A stretch of 64,000 nucleotides of DNA from Permianibacter aggregans (GTDB taxonomy: Bacteria > Pseudomonadota > Gammaproteobacteria > Enterobacterales > Permianibacteraceae), in NCBI RefSeq assembly GCF_009756665.1, contig NZ_CP037953.1:3906001-3970000 (forward strand), given 5' to 3'. Below, in pieces: positions 51,727 through 62,500 of this stretch. How positions within the stretch are numbered: the first letter of the stretch is position 1; every line of letters begins with the position of its first letter. Under the pieces are notes generated by a model that had not been told where the DNA came from, searched no databases, and worked only from the letters and a program-made list of their open reading frames with translations. The position numbers were made by a program, and so were the translations under genes.

Positions 51727-52287
51727 ATGTCCGAAGTACTGAATTTTTTAATTCATCGTCATTCCTACCCCAAATTGATGGGACCAGCGCCGAGTCACGA
51801 ACAATTGGATGCGATGTTTTCGGCAGCCATCGCCGCCCCAGATCATGGTCAGTTGCAACCGTATCGCTTTCGGGTTTTTGATATTGATCATTTGAGTGAG
51901 CTGGGTGAGCATTTTGAGAACGCGTTGCGGGCGGAGTCTGGCCATGAACAGAAAGCGCTCGATAAAGCGCGTAATTTGCCGACGCGGGCGCCAATGGTTA
52001 TTGTCGCCATTTGTCACCAAACGCCTGATCACCCGAAAGCACCAGCTCAGGAGCAATTGATAACTGCCGCGCTGGCGACATTCCAAGTTATCAATGCGGC
52101 TGAAGCTCTCGGTTTTGGTGCTTACTGGCGCACTGGCGATCTCGCCTACAAAGCATCGTTGGCCAAGCAATTGAAGCTGAAAGAGAATGAGTCCATTATC
52201 GGATTTATTTACGTTGGTACTCCTGACGGCGAGCCAAAATCATCAAAGAAATCGTTAACCAGCGCGGATATATGGCGGCTGGGTTAA
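51727..52287 (+). CDS. Nitroreductase family protein (YdjA-like)
   Basis: 186 residues from ATG 51727, with AAGGAG about 6 bp upstream; an in-frame start at 51712 is less likely. The N-terminal HRHSYPKLMGPAPSHEQLDAM and the FMN-binding FSAAIAAPDHGQLQPYRF match the short nitroreductases of the YdjA group, which bind FMN as a dimer and use NAD(P)H. The middle segment AEALGFGAYWRTGDLAY and the FIYVGTPDG near the end complete the family pattern. The substrate is unknown. It ends in the terminator shared with the convergent zinc-ribbon gene. Confidence 0.9.
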   Translation: MSEVLNFLIHRHSYPKLMGPAPSHEQLDAMFSAAIAAPDHGQLQPYRFRVFDIDHLSELGEHFENALRAESGHEQKALDKARNLPTRAPMVIVAICHQTPDHPKAPAQEQLITAALATFQVINAAEALGFGAYWRTGDLAYKASLAKQLKLKENESIIGFIYVGTPDGEPKSSKKSLTSADIWRLG

Positions 52288-52296
52288 TTTCCAGAC

Positions 52297-52330
52297 AAAA
52301 AAAATCCCCGATAACGGGGATTTTTATTTT
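52297..52330. terminator. Bidirectional terminator, nitroreductase / zinc-ribbon gene
   Basis: AAAATCCCCG (52301-52310) pairs with CGGGGATTTT (52315-52324) around ATAA, with A and T runs outside both arms. It lies between two convergent genes and closely resembles the valS terminator at 4971. Confidence 0.88.
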
Positions 52331-52338
52331 ACGGCAAC

Positions 52339-52719
52339 TTATCGGGTTTTCAGTTTCGCGGCAAAAGCCTTGAATACATCCAGCAGATCATGCTGTTTGA
52401 AATCGGTGAATTCGCCGGCATCAAAGAACGAGCCTTCGCAGTTCGGGCAGCTGTCCACTTCGATATGCGGTTGGTCTGGATCTTTGCGGCGATGCAGTTC
52501 AACACTATTGCAGCGCGGGCAGAAAATCGGTTCCTGGTTGTTGAATGCCTTACCGATACCGGCAACGCCCAAATCAATCATTTCCGCGTTCTTGATGGTT
52601 TTCATGATCTCCGCCTCGCTGGCGTCGAACCACAAACCTTTACAACCACTGCAGCGTTCGATGTCTACCCCTTCAAAATTCAGGGTGTCCATCGGGGCTT
52701 TGCATTTCGGGCATTTCAT
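52339..52719 (-). CDS. Zinc-ribbon (zf-TFIIB) protein
   Basis: 126 residues. Two zinc ribbons are visible: MKCPKCKAPMDTLNFEGVDI with ERCSGCKGLWFD, and IFCPRCNSVELHRRKD with VDSCPNCEGSFFDAGEF. The first is the canonical zf-TFIIB pattern CPxC-(x)n-CxxCxGxWxD; the second is a variant. The C-terminal tail is Lys-rich. Function is unknown; these small proteins may bind nucleic acids or zinc. It is in the same orientation as the 63-residue gene and asnS, about 100 bp downstream. Confidence 0.88.
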   Translation of the reverse strand: MKCPKCKAPMDTLNFEGVDIERCSGCKGLWFDASEAEIMKTIKNAEMIDLGVAGIGKAFNNQEPIFCPRCNSVELHRRKDPDQPHIEVDSCPNCEGSFFDAGEFTDFKQHDLLDVFKAFAAKLKTR

Positions 52720-52823
52720 CGTTATCTCCTCGCTCCGTTTTTTACTGCGTCGGGTGCTTGTCGTTGCAGTGTAGCGGTCTGACGCTGTTCATGGAAGGCA
52801 ATAGTAACGCCATTCATTTGGCG

Positions 52824-53015
52824 TTAGAAACCACTCCAGATCTTGCTTTCTTTTTCGGCCGCTTGTTCCTTGTCACGCAACCGGTTGACGCGGGCGTACT
52901 TGGCTTCCTCGGCGGCGCGGGCCGGCGAGCGGTTGTTCTGCTCGTCGGCTTCCAGTTCGCGCAGGAAATCGGTGGCTTCGCTGCGGTAATTGGTGCGTTG
53001 AATTTTCTGACTCAT
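52824..53015 (-). CDS. Small (63-residue) conserved-looking protein downstream of asnS
   Basis: 63 residues from ATG 53015 (MSQKIQRTNYRSEATDFLRE), with GGAG 7 bp upstream; an ATG at 53027 that overlaps the asnS stop would add four residues. It is charged and helical, with the C-terminal pattern VNRLRDKEQAAEKESKIWSGF. It recalls the small CBU_0585-type proteins (Ile-Trp-x-Gly/Lys-Phe ending), but I am not certain. It is probably translated with asnS. Confidence 0.7.
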   Translation of the reverse strand: MSQKIQRTNYRSEATDFLRELEADEQNNRSPARAAEEAKYARVNRLRDKEQAAEKESKIWSGF

Positions 53016-53026
53016 CAAGGGCTCCA

Positions 53027-54424
53027 TTAAAACTCGGCACTTTTCGGGGTGCGCGGAAAGGGAATCACGTCGCGGACGTTCTGCATACCGGTGACATAGG
53101 CCACACAGCGCTCGAGTCCAAGACCAAAACCGGAATGTGGCACGGTGCCGTAGCGGCGCAAGTCGCGATACCACCAGTAGTTTTCTACTGGTAGTTGCAT
53201 TTCTTTCAGGCGCCGATCAAACAATTCCAGGCGTTCTTCACGTTGGCTGCCGCCGATGATCTCACCGATGCCGGGGGCCAGCACGTCCATCGCCGCCACG
53301 GTTTTGCCGTCGTCGTTCAGGCGCATGTAAAACGCTTTGATGTCTTTCGGGTAGTTCATCATGACCACCGGCCGGCCGACGTGTTTTTCGGCAATGTAGC
53401 GTTCGTGCTCGGACTGCAGATCCATACCCCATTCAACCGGGAACTGGAATGATTGGCCCGAAGCCTGCAGGATTTTCACCGCCTCGGTGTAGTCCATACG
53501 CTCGAAGTTGGAGTCGATAATCGTTTGCAAGCGGCTGATTGCGGTTGGCTCGATTCGCTGGGCGAAGAACTCCATGTCGTCCAGTCGCTCTTCCAGCACC
53601 GCTTTGAACACGTACTTCAGCATCGCTTCGGCATGGTCGGCGTTGCCGGCCAGATCGGCGAAGGCAATTTCCGGCTCAACCATCCAGAACTCGGCCAAAT
53701 GCCGGCTGGTGTTGGAGTTTTCGGCGCGGAAAGTAGGGCCAAAGGTGTAGACCTTCGACATCGCCATCGCATAGGTTTCGGCGTTCAACTGACCGGAAAC
53801 GGTCAGGAATGCTTCGCGGCCGAAAAAGTCCTGGCTGTAGTCCGGTTTGCCATCGGCACCGCGCGGGCAGTTGACCATATCCAAGGTCGACACCCGGAAC
53901 ATTTCGCCGGCGCCTTCGCAGTCACTGGCCGTGATGATCGGGCTGGCAATCCAGACGAAACCCTGTTCGTGGTGGAAGCGATGAATCGCCTGGGCGATGC
54001 AGTTGCGCACCCGGGTAACGGCGCCGATGACGTTGGTGCGGGCGCGCAGGTGGCCTTGCTCGCGCAAGAATTCGAGGCTATGCGGTTTCGGGCTGATCGG
54101 ATAGGTCTCCGGATTTTCAACCCAACCCAGCACCTTGACCTCGATGGCTTTGATTTCGACTGACTGGCCTTTGCCCGGCGATGGCACCACTTCACCGGTG
54201 ATATCGACCGAGCAACCGGTAGTCAGCTTGGTGATCTCATTCTGAAAATTGTTCAACTTGTCTTCGGCGACCACTTGGATCGGGTGAAATCCCGAACCAT
54301 CGTGCACATTAATAAAGGCAAACGTCGGTTTCACCTGGGCGGTACGAACCCAGCCCTGAATACGGACGGTGCTGCCTATGGCGGCTTTGCCCTTCAACAC
54401 ATCGGCAATGGCCAGACGGGTCAT
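53027..54424 (-). CDS. asnS: Asparaginyl-tRNA synthetase
   Basis: 465 residues, full length. An OB-fold anticodon-binding domain (about 1-120, [23 protein letters not shown] in part) precedes a class II catalytic domain with [21 protein letters not shown], motif 2 [20 protein letters not shown] and motif 3 [16 protein letters not shown]. It charges tRNA-Asn directly. It is followed by a small protein gene that overlaps its stop and preceded by a DUF1289 gene 42 bp away. Confidence 0.97.
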   Translation of the reverse strand: MTRLAIADVLKGKAAIGSTVRIQGWVRTAQVKPTFAFINVHDGSGFHPIQVVAEDKLNNFQNEITKLTTGCSVDITGEVVPSPGKGQSVEIKAIEVKVLGWVENPETYPISPKPHSLEFLREQGHLRARTNVIGAVTRVRNCIAQAIHRFHHEQGFVWIASPIITASDCEGAGEMFRVSTLDMVNCPRGADGKPDYSQDFFGREAFLTVSGQLNAETYAMAMSKVYTFGPTFRAENSNTSRHLAEFWMVEPEIAFADLAGNADHAEAMLKYVFKAVLEERLDDMEFFAQRIEPTAISRLQTIIDSNFERMDYTEAVKILQASGQSFQFPVEWGMDLQSEHERYIAEKHVGRPVVMMNYPKDIKAFYMRLNDDGKTVAAMDVLAPGIGEIIGGSQREERLELFDRRLKEMQLPVENYWWYRDLRRYGTVPHSGFGLGLERCVAYVTGMQNVRDVIPFPRTPKSAEF

Positions 54425-54466
54425 TTCTTGCTTCCTTAACGGCTGAACGATTGGGGTAGAGGAGGT

Positions 54467-54667
54467 TTACGCGTCAGCACCGGCCTTTTCGGCTTTCAGG
54501 CGTTGGTTGATGGCGCGCTTTTGCTCATCACTGTATTGATGCCAGTTCAGTACCTCATCAAAAGTGCGACCACAACCGCGGCAGATCTCATCACCGAGCA
54601 CCGTACTGCAAATGCCGATGCATGGGGAGGCGGTGTCACTGCGCTGGCCGGAGGTGGTGATACTCAC
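54467..54667 (-). CDS. DUF1289 Cys-rich protein
   Basis: 66 residues if started at GTG 54667; the open frame continues upstream to 54988, but that part lies across the divergent GGDEF-EAL start and is not family-like. The DUF1289 core SPCIGICSTVLGDEICRGCG with RTFDEVLNWHQYSDEQKRAI is clear, with four conserved Cys that probably bind metal. Function is unknown. GGAG lies 11 bp before the GTG. It is in the same direction as asnS. Confidence 0.82.
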   Translation of the reverse strand: MSITTSGQRSDTASPCIGICSTVLGDEICRGCGRTFDEVLNWHQYSDEQKRAINQRLKAEKAGADA

Positions 54668-54833
54668 GGATTCGGATACTCCAGGGGGACGGCATAACTG
54701 GGGCGTTATGTTAGCGGTTCGTTGATTGCCATGCCAGCAATCCGCCGCCAAGGTTTGGCCGATTTGGCGATTGCTGGCTATGCTTCGACCAGGAAGTCCG
54801 AAATTGGGCAGGGAAGGCAAATGCCGACTAAGC

Positions 54834-56498
54834 ATGAACGACAACACGCTTGAGATATTGGCGGCTGCGATCACCGCCATCGATGAACCGGTGATCATCA
54901 TTTCAGCACGAGGCCAGGTGCGCTTCGTCAATGCCGCTGCGCGACGGTTGTTGGGCTTTGTCGACATCGAGCTACCTTCCGATATCAATGAATTGCTGCC
55001 GGTCGTCGATGAGAATCAGCGCGAGGCCATCCGCATTTCTCCGCGCAAGTTGAGTGATGCCGAGTTTCTGCAGCGGATCAACGAGCAGGCGGTGATTCTG
55101 CGCCACAACGGCAGTGAGTTTCCATTTGAAATGCGGGTGACGCCATTGCAGGTAGCGGATGGCGAAGCATTCATGCTGTGCGTGCACGACCTTTATCACA
55201 CCCGTTCCTTGGCTGATACCCTGCATTTTCATCGCTCTCACGATCAGCTGACCGGGCTCTGTAATCGCGCTGAGTTTGAGCGTCAGGTGCAAGAAGCGTT
55301 GAACCAAGCGATGCAGACGCATCAATCCCATTTATTGGTTTATATCGACATCGATCAATTCAAGCTGATCAACGACAGCTGCGGGCACGTTGCCGGTGAT
55401 GAATTGTTGCGCCAACTAGCTGAGTTATTGCGGGCGGGGCTCACCGGTGAACATGATGTGTTGGCTCGGTTAGGTGGCGATGAATTTGGCATTCTGCTTT
55501 GGCAGCAGACCTTGACCGATGCGGAGCCTTGGTTAAAGCAACTGATCACTGATGTGCACGATTTTGAATTCTCCTGGGCCGATCGGGCATTTCCGATCAG
55601 CATCAGTGCCGGTGTGTCTGAACTCAAAGATGACGAAATCAGTTGGGCGCAAGCATTGGGGCAGGCTGATGCGGCGTGTTACCAAGCCAAAGAAAACGGG
55701 GGCAATCGTTATGTTGTGTTCAGCGGTAGTGATGAGCAATTGGCGCAGCGACAAACGGAAATGCAGTGGGTTTCGCGCATTGTTCAGGCCTTGCAGCAAG
55801 ATCGCTTCCAATTATGGGCGCAGCGAATTCAACCGATTCACCATGCAGTTGAACAAGAGCATATGGAAATTCTGGTGCGCATGCTCGATACTGATGGCAG
55901 CACCATTCCACCGGGATTATTTCTACCGGCGGCGGAACGCTTCAATCTGGTATTGATGCTGGATAAATGGGTGATCTCGCGCACCTTCGACTGGTTGAAT
56001 CGCCGGCAACAACAACAGCTATCGCCTCCTCATTGCAGCATCAATCTTTCCGGCACCAGTATCAACCAACCACAGTTTCATGAGTTTGTCGCCAATGAGT
56101 TAAAGCGCTCCGGCATTAACCCCCGAAACATTTGTTTTGAGGTGACGGAAACGGCCGCCATTGAGAATCTGCAAAAAGCACGCTTGTTCATTCAACAAAT
56201 GCAACAGCTGGGTTGCACGTTTGCGCTCGATGATTTCGGTTCCGGCATGTCGTCGTTTGCTTACTTGCGCACGCTGCCGGTCAATTACCTGAAAATTGAT
56301 GGCGTGTTCATCAAGGAGTTGCCGGACAATCCGATTGATTTGGCCATGGTCAAGGCGATCAACGAGGTCGGCAAGGTGATGGGCATGAAAACGGTCGCCG
56401 AGTTCGTTGAAAACGATCGAATCCTGACCTGTTTGAAATCGATTGGAGTTGACTATGCGCAGGGGTACGGCATCGAAAAGCCGAAACCCCTGCAATAA
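54834..56498 (+). CDS. PAS-GGDEF-EAL cyclic-di-GMP signalling protein
   Basis: 554 residues from ATG 54834. A PAS domain (about 8-115, VRFVNAAARRLLGFVD), a GGDEF domain (about 120-280) with intact LARLGGDEFGILL, and an EAL domain (about 300-550). The inhibitory site five residues before GGDEF reads GEHD instead of RxxD, so product inhibition is probably absent. In the EAL domain the motif reads EILVR, and the ligands SINLSG, FEVTETAA, LDDFGSGMSSFAYL, LKIDGVF and DYAQGYGI are all present, so phosphodiesterase activity is likely. Hybrid proteins often favour one activity. No membrane segment. A 10-codon open frame (54821) overlaps its start region. Confidence 0.92.
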   Translation: MNDNTLEILAAAITAIDEPVIIISARGQVRFVNAAARRLLGFVDIELPSDINELLPVVDENQREAIRISPRKLSDAEFLQRINEQAVILRHNGSEFPFEMRVTPLQVADGEAFMLCVHDLYHTRSLADTLHFHRSHDQLTGLCNRAEFERQVQEALNQAMQTHQSHLLVYIDIDQFKLINDSCGHVAGDELLRQLAELLRAGLTGEHDVLARLGGDEFGILLWQQTLTDAEPWLKQLITDVHDFEFSWADRAFPISISAGVSELKDDEISWAQALGQADAACYQAKENGGNRYVVFSGSDEQLAQRQTEMQWVSRIVQALQQDRFQLWAQRIQPIHHAVEQEHMEILVRMLDTDGSTIPPGLFLPAAERFNLVLMLDKWVISRTFDWLNRRQQQQLSPPHCSINLSGTSINQPQFHEFVANELKRSGINPRNICFEVTETAAIENLQKARLFIQQMQQLGCTFALDDFGSGMSSFAYLRTLPVNYLKIDGVFIKELPDNPIDLAMVKAINEVGKVMGMKTVAEFVENDRILTCLKSIGVDYAQGYGIEKPKPLQ

Positions 56499-56519
56499 AA
56501 TTGCTTACATGAGTGTGCG

Positions 56520-59500
56520 TTATTTAATCACAGGGTTGTAACGACCGGTCGCCCGGAATTTCGCTTCTTTCCAGACTCTGGCCTGCCAGATGCGCAGATT
56601 ATCAAGTGCCGTATAAATGGTCGGCAGCACCAGCAATGTGATAAACGTCGAGAACAACAAACCACCAACGACTGCGCGCGCCATCGGATAGTAGGGCGGT
56701 GAATCGGAGTCACCGCCAATGGTGGTTTCACCGAAACACAATGGTAACAAGCCAAGCACCGTTGTGGCAGTTGTCATCAGAATCGGTCGCAATCGTTCTC
56801 GACCGGCCTGCATGATGGCGTTAGCTCGATCAATACCACTCTGTCGCAGCTGGTTGATATGATCAATGAGTACAATACCGTTGTTAACGACCACCCCCAT
56901 CAGCACCAGAATGCCGATATTCGCCATGATCGTCATCGTCGTGCCGGTGGCCATGAAGAACCAGAATACGCCGACAATCGCGTAGAAAATCGAGAAGATC
57001 ACGGCGGTCGGGAAAATCAACGATTCAAACATTGCCGCCATGACGATGTAAATCATCATCAATGCCAATAGCATGTTTTGCGCGAATACTTTGTTGGCTT
57101 CGCTTTCCCGATCAAACCCGCCGCCAAATCCGGCGCTGTAGCCGGGTGGCAAATCGAGCAGCTTCAACACTGGCTCGATTTTCTTGCGCATTTCTTCACC
57201 GCTCATGCCTTCGGCAACGGCCGTGACACCAATGGTGGTCTGGCGGTTTTCGCGACGAATGCGTTCGAAGCTGCGTTGCATTTCAATCGAGGCGACGGTC
57301 GACAACGGCACATGTGTGCCGTCCGGCATGAACAGCGGCAGATTCTCCAGGTCGGAAAGGGATTTACGATCTTCCTTGTTGAAAATCAATTGCACTTTGG
57401 TTTCGCCAAGGCGTGTGCGCATCGTGCGCAGCGGTTGACCGCGCATGGCGATACCGATCGAGCGCGCCACAGTATCCGGCGACAAACCGAGCGCCTGGGC
57501 TTTGTCGCGATCGACTCGGACCTGTACTTCCATTTCGCCCGAGCCGGCTTCGGAACGTACTTCATTAAAGCCTTCGATATTGCGCATCAAGTAAGCGAGC
57601 TCGTAAGACAGCTCCACCAGTTTTTCAGTGGAATCGCCAGTCAGCAGCACGCGCATATCTTCACCACCACCGAATCGGTCGCGACCGAACACCGCTTTAC
57701 CGAGCGCGAACTGCGGCATTTCCTTTTGGATCAGATCGCGCAGCTCAAGCATACCCATTTCGGTACGCCGTGGTTTGTTCAGCAGTATAGTGGTACCGGC
57801 TTCATCGGTGACGAAGTAGCTATAAACGCTATCGATATCGAAGCGTTCTTTGTTCTCCAGCAACCATTGTTCGATAGGAGTGACCGCTGCTTCGACCCGC
57901 TCAACCGTATATCGACCATTGACTTCGTAGTTGATACGAATCCGGTCTTGTGCCGTTTCCTCGAACATTTCTGTTTTGACGAATTGCATCGGTAGTGCCA
58001 CCGAAGCCAGCAGGCCAATGCCGATGACAAATGTCCAGACCGGATGGCGAATCGTCCAGCCCAGCAAACGGCTGTAGCGCTCGGACAGATTTTCCACCCA
58101 GGCAACATTTTGATTTTTGACTTTGATCGGCAGCTTGTACAGCAGCAGAGGAATAATCGTCAATGAGATAAACAGTGAGGCGCACAGCGAAACGGTAATG
58201 GTTTTCGCCACGTGTGAAAGAAACACGGTGATATTGATTTTTTCGCCGATGATGTTTGGCAGAAAAACGATAATGGTGGTCAGTGTACCGGTCACCACCG
58301 CAAGACCAACATGTTTGGCGCCAGCAATAATGGCGTCACGCCGCCGGTTCGGATTGCGTACTTCCTCGCGGAAAATGCTTTCACTGACGACAACGGCATT
58401 ATCAACCAGCATGCCGATCGCCAGCATCAAGCCCATCATCGAAAGAATGTTTAGGGTAACGCCAGTCAGGTACATATAGGCCAGCGTCATCAGAATGGCG
58501 AATGGCACCGCGGTCGAAACGATCAGCGTTACCCACCAATTGCGCAGGAACAGGTACAGCACCAGAATCGAGAAAAGGAATCCAATGGCACCGGAAAGGC
58601 CAATATCCTGCAAACTGGTCACAACCCCTTCGGCCTGATTATCCATGACATACATTTGGATGCCTTGGAAATCGCTGCTCTTACCAACTTCCTGAATCCG
58701 CTTCATGACGGCATCAGTGGTTTCAACCAAATTAGCGCCACTTTCTCGCGACACCGACATGGCAATGGCGTCTTTCAAATCCAGATGGCGGCCAACCTCG
58801 CGGATTGGGTGACTGATGGTGACGGTGGCGATATCGGAAAGCGTCAAACCGCGATCATTGACCGGAATCGAGCGGATTTCTTCCAGCGATTGCCATTCAC
58901 CAATCGGTTTGACCCGAAAGCGTTGCTGACCATCAGTGATTTGCCCCGCTGATACAGCGAAATTCTGACGCGCTAATTTGCCAGCCAATTCCTCGATACG
59001 GATACCATGGGCGGCAATTCGATCGGCATTGAGTTGAATTTCCACCTGTAATGGGTCGACGCCACCCAGTTGCACTTTCGATACACCGGGTACGGCTTCT
59101 ATCGCTCGTTTCAACTTGCGATCAAGCAACTCATAGGCACGCGATAAGTCCACCGCATCAGAGGACAAACGGATTTCCAGCATCGGCTGATCGGTCGTTC
59201 GGCCGGTAAACACAAAAAGGCGCTGAAGATCAGAGGGCAGTTGATGGCGAATTGCGTCAATCTTCTCTCGCGCTTCAATGCCCTTGATTGCAGGATTCTG
59301 GTCCCAGCCGAAGAACAGCATGATCTGGGCGCCATCACCGTTGGTGTCGGAGCGAAAACGTTTGATGCCGGACAGCGTGCTGAGCACTTCTTCCACTGGG
59401 CGGGTAACCAGTCGTTCCACTTCTTCCGCACTGGCGCCTTGATAGGGAATCTGAATGAAAATGCCAGGAAACTGTACCTCTGGAAAATATTCCAGCGGCA

Positions 59501-59594
59501 GCAAGCGTGTGGCAACACCTCCGAGCGCCACAAAGCAAAGGAAGAACATGATCGTCGTCACCGGACGACGCAGCGATAACTCAGTGATGCGCAT
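56520..59594 (-). CDS. RND efflux pump permease 2
   Basis: 1024 residues from ATG 59594, with AGGAGAAG just upstream; the frame opens at 59615 but the TTG there overlaps the RBS. It is an HAE-1/AcrB-superfamily trimer subunit with two halves of six membrane helices and large periplasmic loops. The TM4 region reads LAIGMLVDNAVVVSESI, with a single Asp where AcrB has Asp-Asp. The TM10 region reads LVLMGVVVNNGIVLIDHINQ. It overlaps the preceding pump gene by 14 bp. The C-terminus is basic. Substrate is unknown. Confidence 0.9.
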   Translation of the reverse strand: MRITELSLRRPVTTIMFFLCFVALGGVATRLLPLEYFPEVQFPGIFIQIPYQGASAEEVERLVTRPVEEVLSTLSGIKRFRSDTNGDGAQIMLFFGWDQNPAIKGIEAREKIDAIRHQLPSDLQRLFVFTGRTTDQPMLEIRLSSDAVDLSRAYELLDRKLKRAIEAVPGVSKVQLGGVDPLQVEIQLNADRIAAHGIRIEELAGKLARQNFAVSAGQITDGQQRFRVKPIGEWQSLEEIRSIPVNDRGLTLSDIATVTISHPIREVGRHLDLKDAIAMSVSRESGANLVETTDAVMKRIQEVGKSSDFQGIQMYVMDNQAEGVVTSLQDIGLSGAIGFLFSILVLYLFLRNWWVTLIVSTAVPFAILMTLAYMYLTGVTLNILSMMGLMLAIGMLVDNAVVVSESIFREEVRNPNRRRDAIIAGAKHVGLAVVTGTLTTIIVFLPNIIGEKINITVFLSHVAKTITVSLCASLFISLTIIPLLLYKLPIKVKNQNVAWVENLSERYSRLLGWTIRHPVWTFVIGIGLLASVALPMQFVKTEMFEETAQDRIRINYEVNGRYTVERVEAAVTPIEQWLLENKERFDIDSVYSYFVTDEAGTTILLNKPRRTEMGMLELRDLIQKEMPQFALGKAVFGRDRFGGGEDMRVLLTGDSTEKLVELSYELAYLMRNIEGFNEVRSEAGSGEMEVQVRVDRDKAQALGLSPDTVARSIGIAMRGQPLRTMRTRLGETKVQLIFNKEDRKSLSDLENLPLFMPDGTHVPLSTVASIEMQRSFERIRRENRQTTIGVTAVAEGMSGEEMRKKIEPVLKLLDLPPGYSAGFGGGFDRESEANKVFAQNMLLALMMIYIVMAAMFESLIFPTAVIFSIFYAIVGVFWFFMATGTTMTIMANIGILVLMGVVVNNGIVLIDHINQLRQSGIDRANAIMQAGRERLRPILMTTATTVLGLLPLCFGETTIGGDSDSPPYYPMARAVVGGLLFSTFITLLVLPTIYTALDNLRIWQARVWKEAKFRATGRYNPVIK

Positions 59595-62500
59595 CGGCTT
59601 CTCCTGCTTTATCAAGCGGAAGCTGTTCTACAGGCATTTCCCGAAAATCGATAAGCGAGTACAGCACCGGTATAACGATCAGTGTCAGCAACGTTGAGAC
59701 CGTCAGGCCTCCGATAACGGTGATAGCCATCGGTGAACGAATTTCCGCACCTTCACCAATGCCAAGCGCCAACGGCAGCATGCCGAGTACCGTGGTCAGC
59801 GTGGTCATCAGAATCGGACGCAAGCGATTCTCGCCGGCCTGAATAATGGCCGTTTGCTTGTCTACGCCTTCGCGTCGCAGTTGGTTGATGCGGTCGATCA
59901 GCACGATGGCGTTGTTGACGACAATACCGGCCAGCAGAATCATGCCGAGAAAGACGACAACACTGATGGTATTGCCAGTGATAAATAGCGCGAGGACGGC
60001 ACCAATCGATGCCAACGGTACGCTGAACATGATAATGAATGGGTGCAGCAGTGATTCGAACTGCGAGGCCATGACCAGATAGACCAGGAAGATCGCCAAC
60101 GCCAAAGCAAACATCAGCGAGCGGAACGAGTTCTGCATTTCTTCGCTTTGGCCGCCGATGTCGATGGTGATGCCCGGCGGTGTTTGCGTTTGGTCAATCA
60201 GCGCTTGTAAGGCTTTGGCACCTTCGCCCAGGTCACCGTAACGTAGATTGGTGGAGATCACCGCGACACGTTCCTGGCCAATACGATGAATCTCACTTGG
60301 GCCAATGGTTTGACGAATATCGGCGACGGCGCTCAGCGGTATGATGCGTTGGGCGGTGCCGCCAATAATCAGAGAACGCACTTCTTCAATCGAGTCACGA
60401 TTCTGCTCGTCGACGCGCACAACGACATCGATTTTGCGGTCACGGAAGGCGTACTTGGTCGCGATATCGCCGCGTAACTTCTTGACCACGGTTTGTGCAA
60501 TTTCCGGAACGGCCAGATTCAGGCTGGCAGCTTTTTCATGATCAAAAATAATCTGCAGTTCCGGGTGACCTTGCTCGATCGTTGACTGGATATCGCTAAA
60601 GCGGTCATTGGCCTTCATCCGCGTGACCAGCTGGTTCGATATCGATTTCAAGGTATCGAGGTCGTATCCGTAAATTTCAATTTCCAATGGGGTTTTGAAA
60701 CTGAACAGCGCTCGCCGTTCGATTTGTACCTGGACACCAGGCAAGTTGCGCAAGTCATCGCGCAGCCGTTGCATGACGGCGGCTTCGGTTTCCTTGTTGA
60801 CCGGTTTTTTCAGTACGACATTCAACTCGCCAAAGTTTTCACCGCCTCGATCCGGTGAGGCATCAAGTCGGTTGCCGGTACCGGTTACAGTGAAAGTGCG
60901 ATCCACTTCGGAATAGTTGCTGGCGATTTGGTGGGCTTGCAGCATGATGGCATCAGTGCGTTGCAAGGGGGTGCCCGGTTCGGCCCGTAAATAGGCAACG
61001 AACTCGCCTTGCGCTAACTGTGGAATCAATTCAACACCGATTCGTGGCACCAATGCCAAGGTGAACACAAACAGCATCACCGCGACGGACAGCACCGTAG
61101 CGCGCTTTCTCAAGGCCCAATGAATGCTGCGGTCATAGGCGCTAGCCAATGCCCGATAGGCTTTATCGAAACCGAAAAGTATCGGCTTCCAAAAGTAATG
61201 TAAGCCTTTCGCCACTGCGCCAAACACCCACATGACCCAGGACAATACCGGCGCGTAAACATTGATTCGACGTTTGCGATAAAGCTCTTGGTCGCTTTCG
61301 ATTAATGTCGGGCGTGTGCCCGATGCGCTCATCATTGGCACCAACGACACGGCGATCACCAGTGATACCAATAGAGAGAACGTGACCGTCAATGCTTGAT
61401 CGCGGAATAACTGTCCGGCCACGCCTTCGACAAATACCAGAGGCAAGAATACGGCAACCGAGGTCAGCGTCGATGCGGTAACCGCGCCTGCCACTTCTTT
61501 GGTGCCATTGATGGCTGCATCCCAAACCGATTGGCCTTGCTGTCGGTAGCGATCAATGTTTTCCAGCACGACAATGGCGTTATCGATCAACATGCCGATG
61601 GCCAACGCCAATCCACCCAGCGACATGATGTTCAGGCTAACATTGGCTGCGTACATCAAGTTGAATGAAATGATCACCGCAATGGGAATCGAAGCGGCGA
61701 CAATCATTGTTGCGCGCAGATTACGCAGGAACAGAAACAACACGATGGTAGCGAGTACACCGCCCTGAATACCGTTCAGCATCACTTCGTCGATAGCGGC
61801 TTTGATGAATGTCGATTGGTCGAATATGACATCAAGTTTTAGCTCTTCACCAAGTGATTTACGGAGAAATTCCAGCCGCTGGTTGACTCGTTCCGCGACG
61901 GTGACGGTGTTGGCATCGCCTTCCTTGTAAATGGCGATTTCAATCGACTCTTCGCCATTAATGCGGGTAATCGCTTCGCGCTCTTTGTAGCGCATGGCGA
62001 CATCGGCGATATCACGCAAATAGACCGGCTTACCTTGAACCCGGGCGACAATGGTATTGGCCATTTCCTCAACAGAACGGTACTGGTTAATCGTGCGTAC
62101 CAGCATCCGTTGCGCGCCTTCTTCCAGCCGGCCACCGCTTAGGTTGACGTTTTCGGCTTTCAGGTGTTGGGCAATTTGCTCGATGCTCAGATTCAGTTGC
62201 GACAGCTTTTCCTGGTCAATGCTGATTTGCACTTCGTCCTCAAAACCGCCGCTGATTTTCACGGCGGCGACGCCTTCAACCGCCTCCAGTTGCTTTTTCA
62301 CCTGCTCATCGGCAACGCGACGCAGCCAGGTTAACTGTTGCTCCCGCATTTTTGCGCTGGCATCAGTCGATACCGTTTGCGACAGCGACAGTCGCTGAAT
62401 CGGGTCTAGCGATGGATTGAAGCGAAGCAGGCTAGGGCGTTCGATATCCAATGGCAGTTGCACGATATCGAGTTTTTCACGTACATCGATACCCGCCAGG

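Noticed and set aside
56859-57995. Plus-strand open frames opposite the RND pump genes
   Set aside because: They are shadows of the pump codons; the minus-strand frames have full family motifs.
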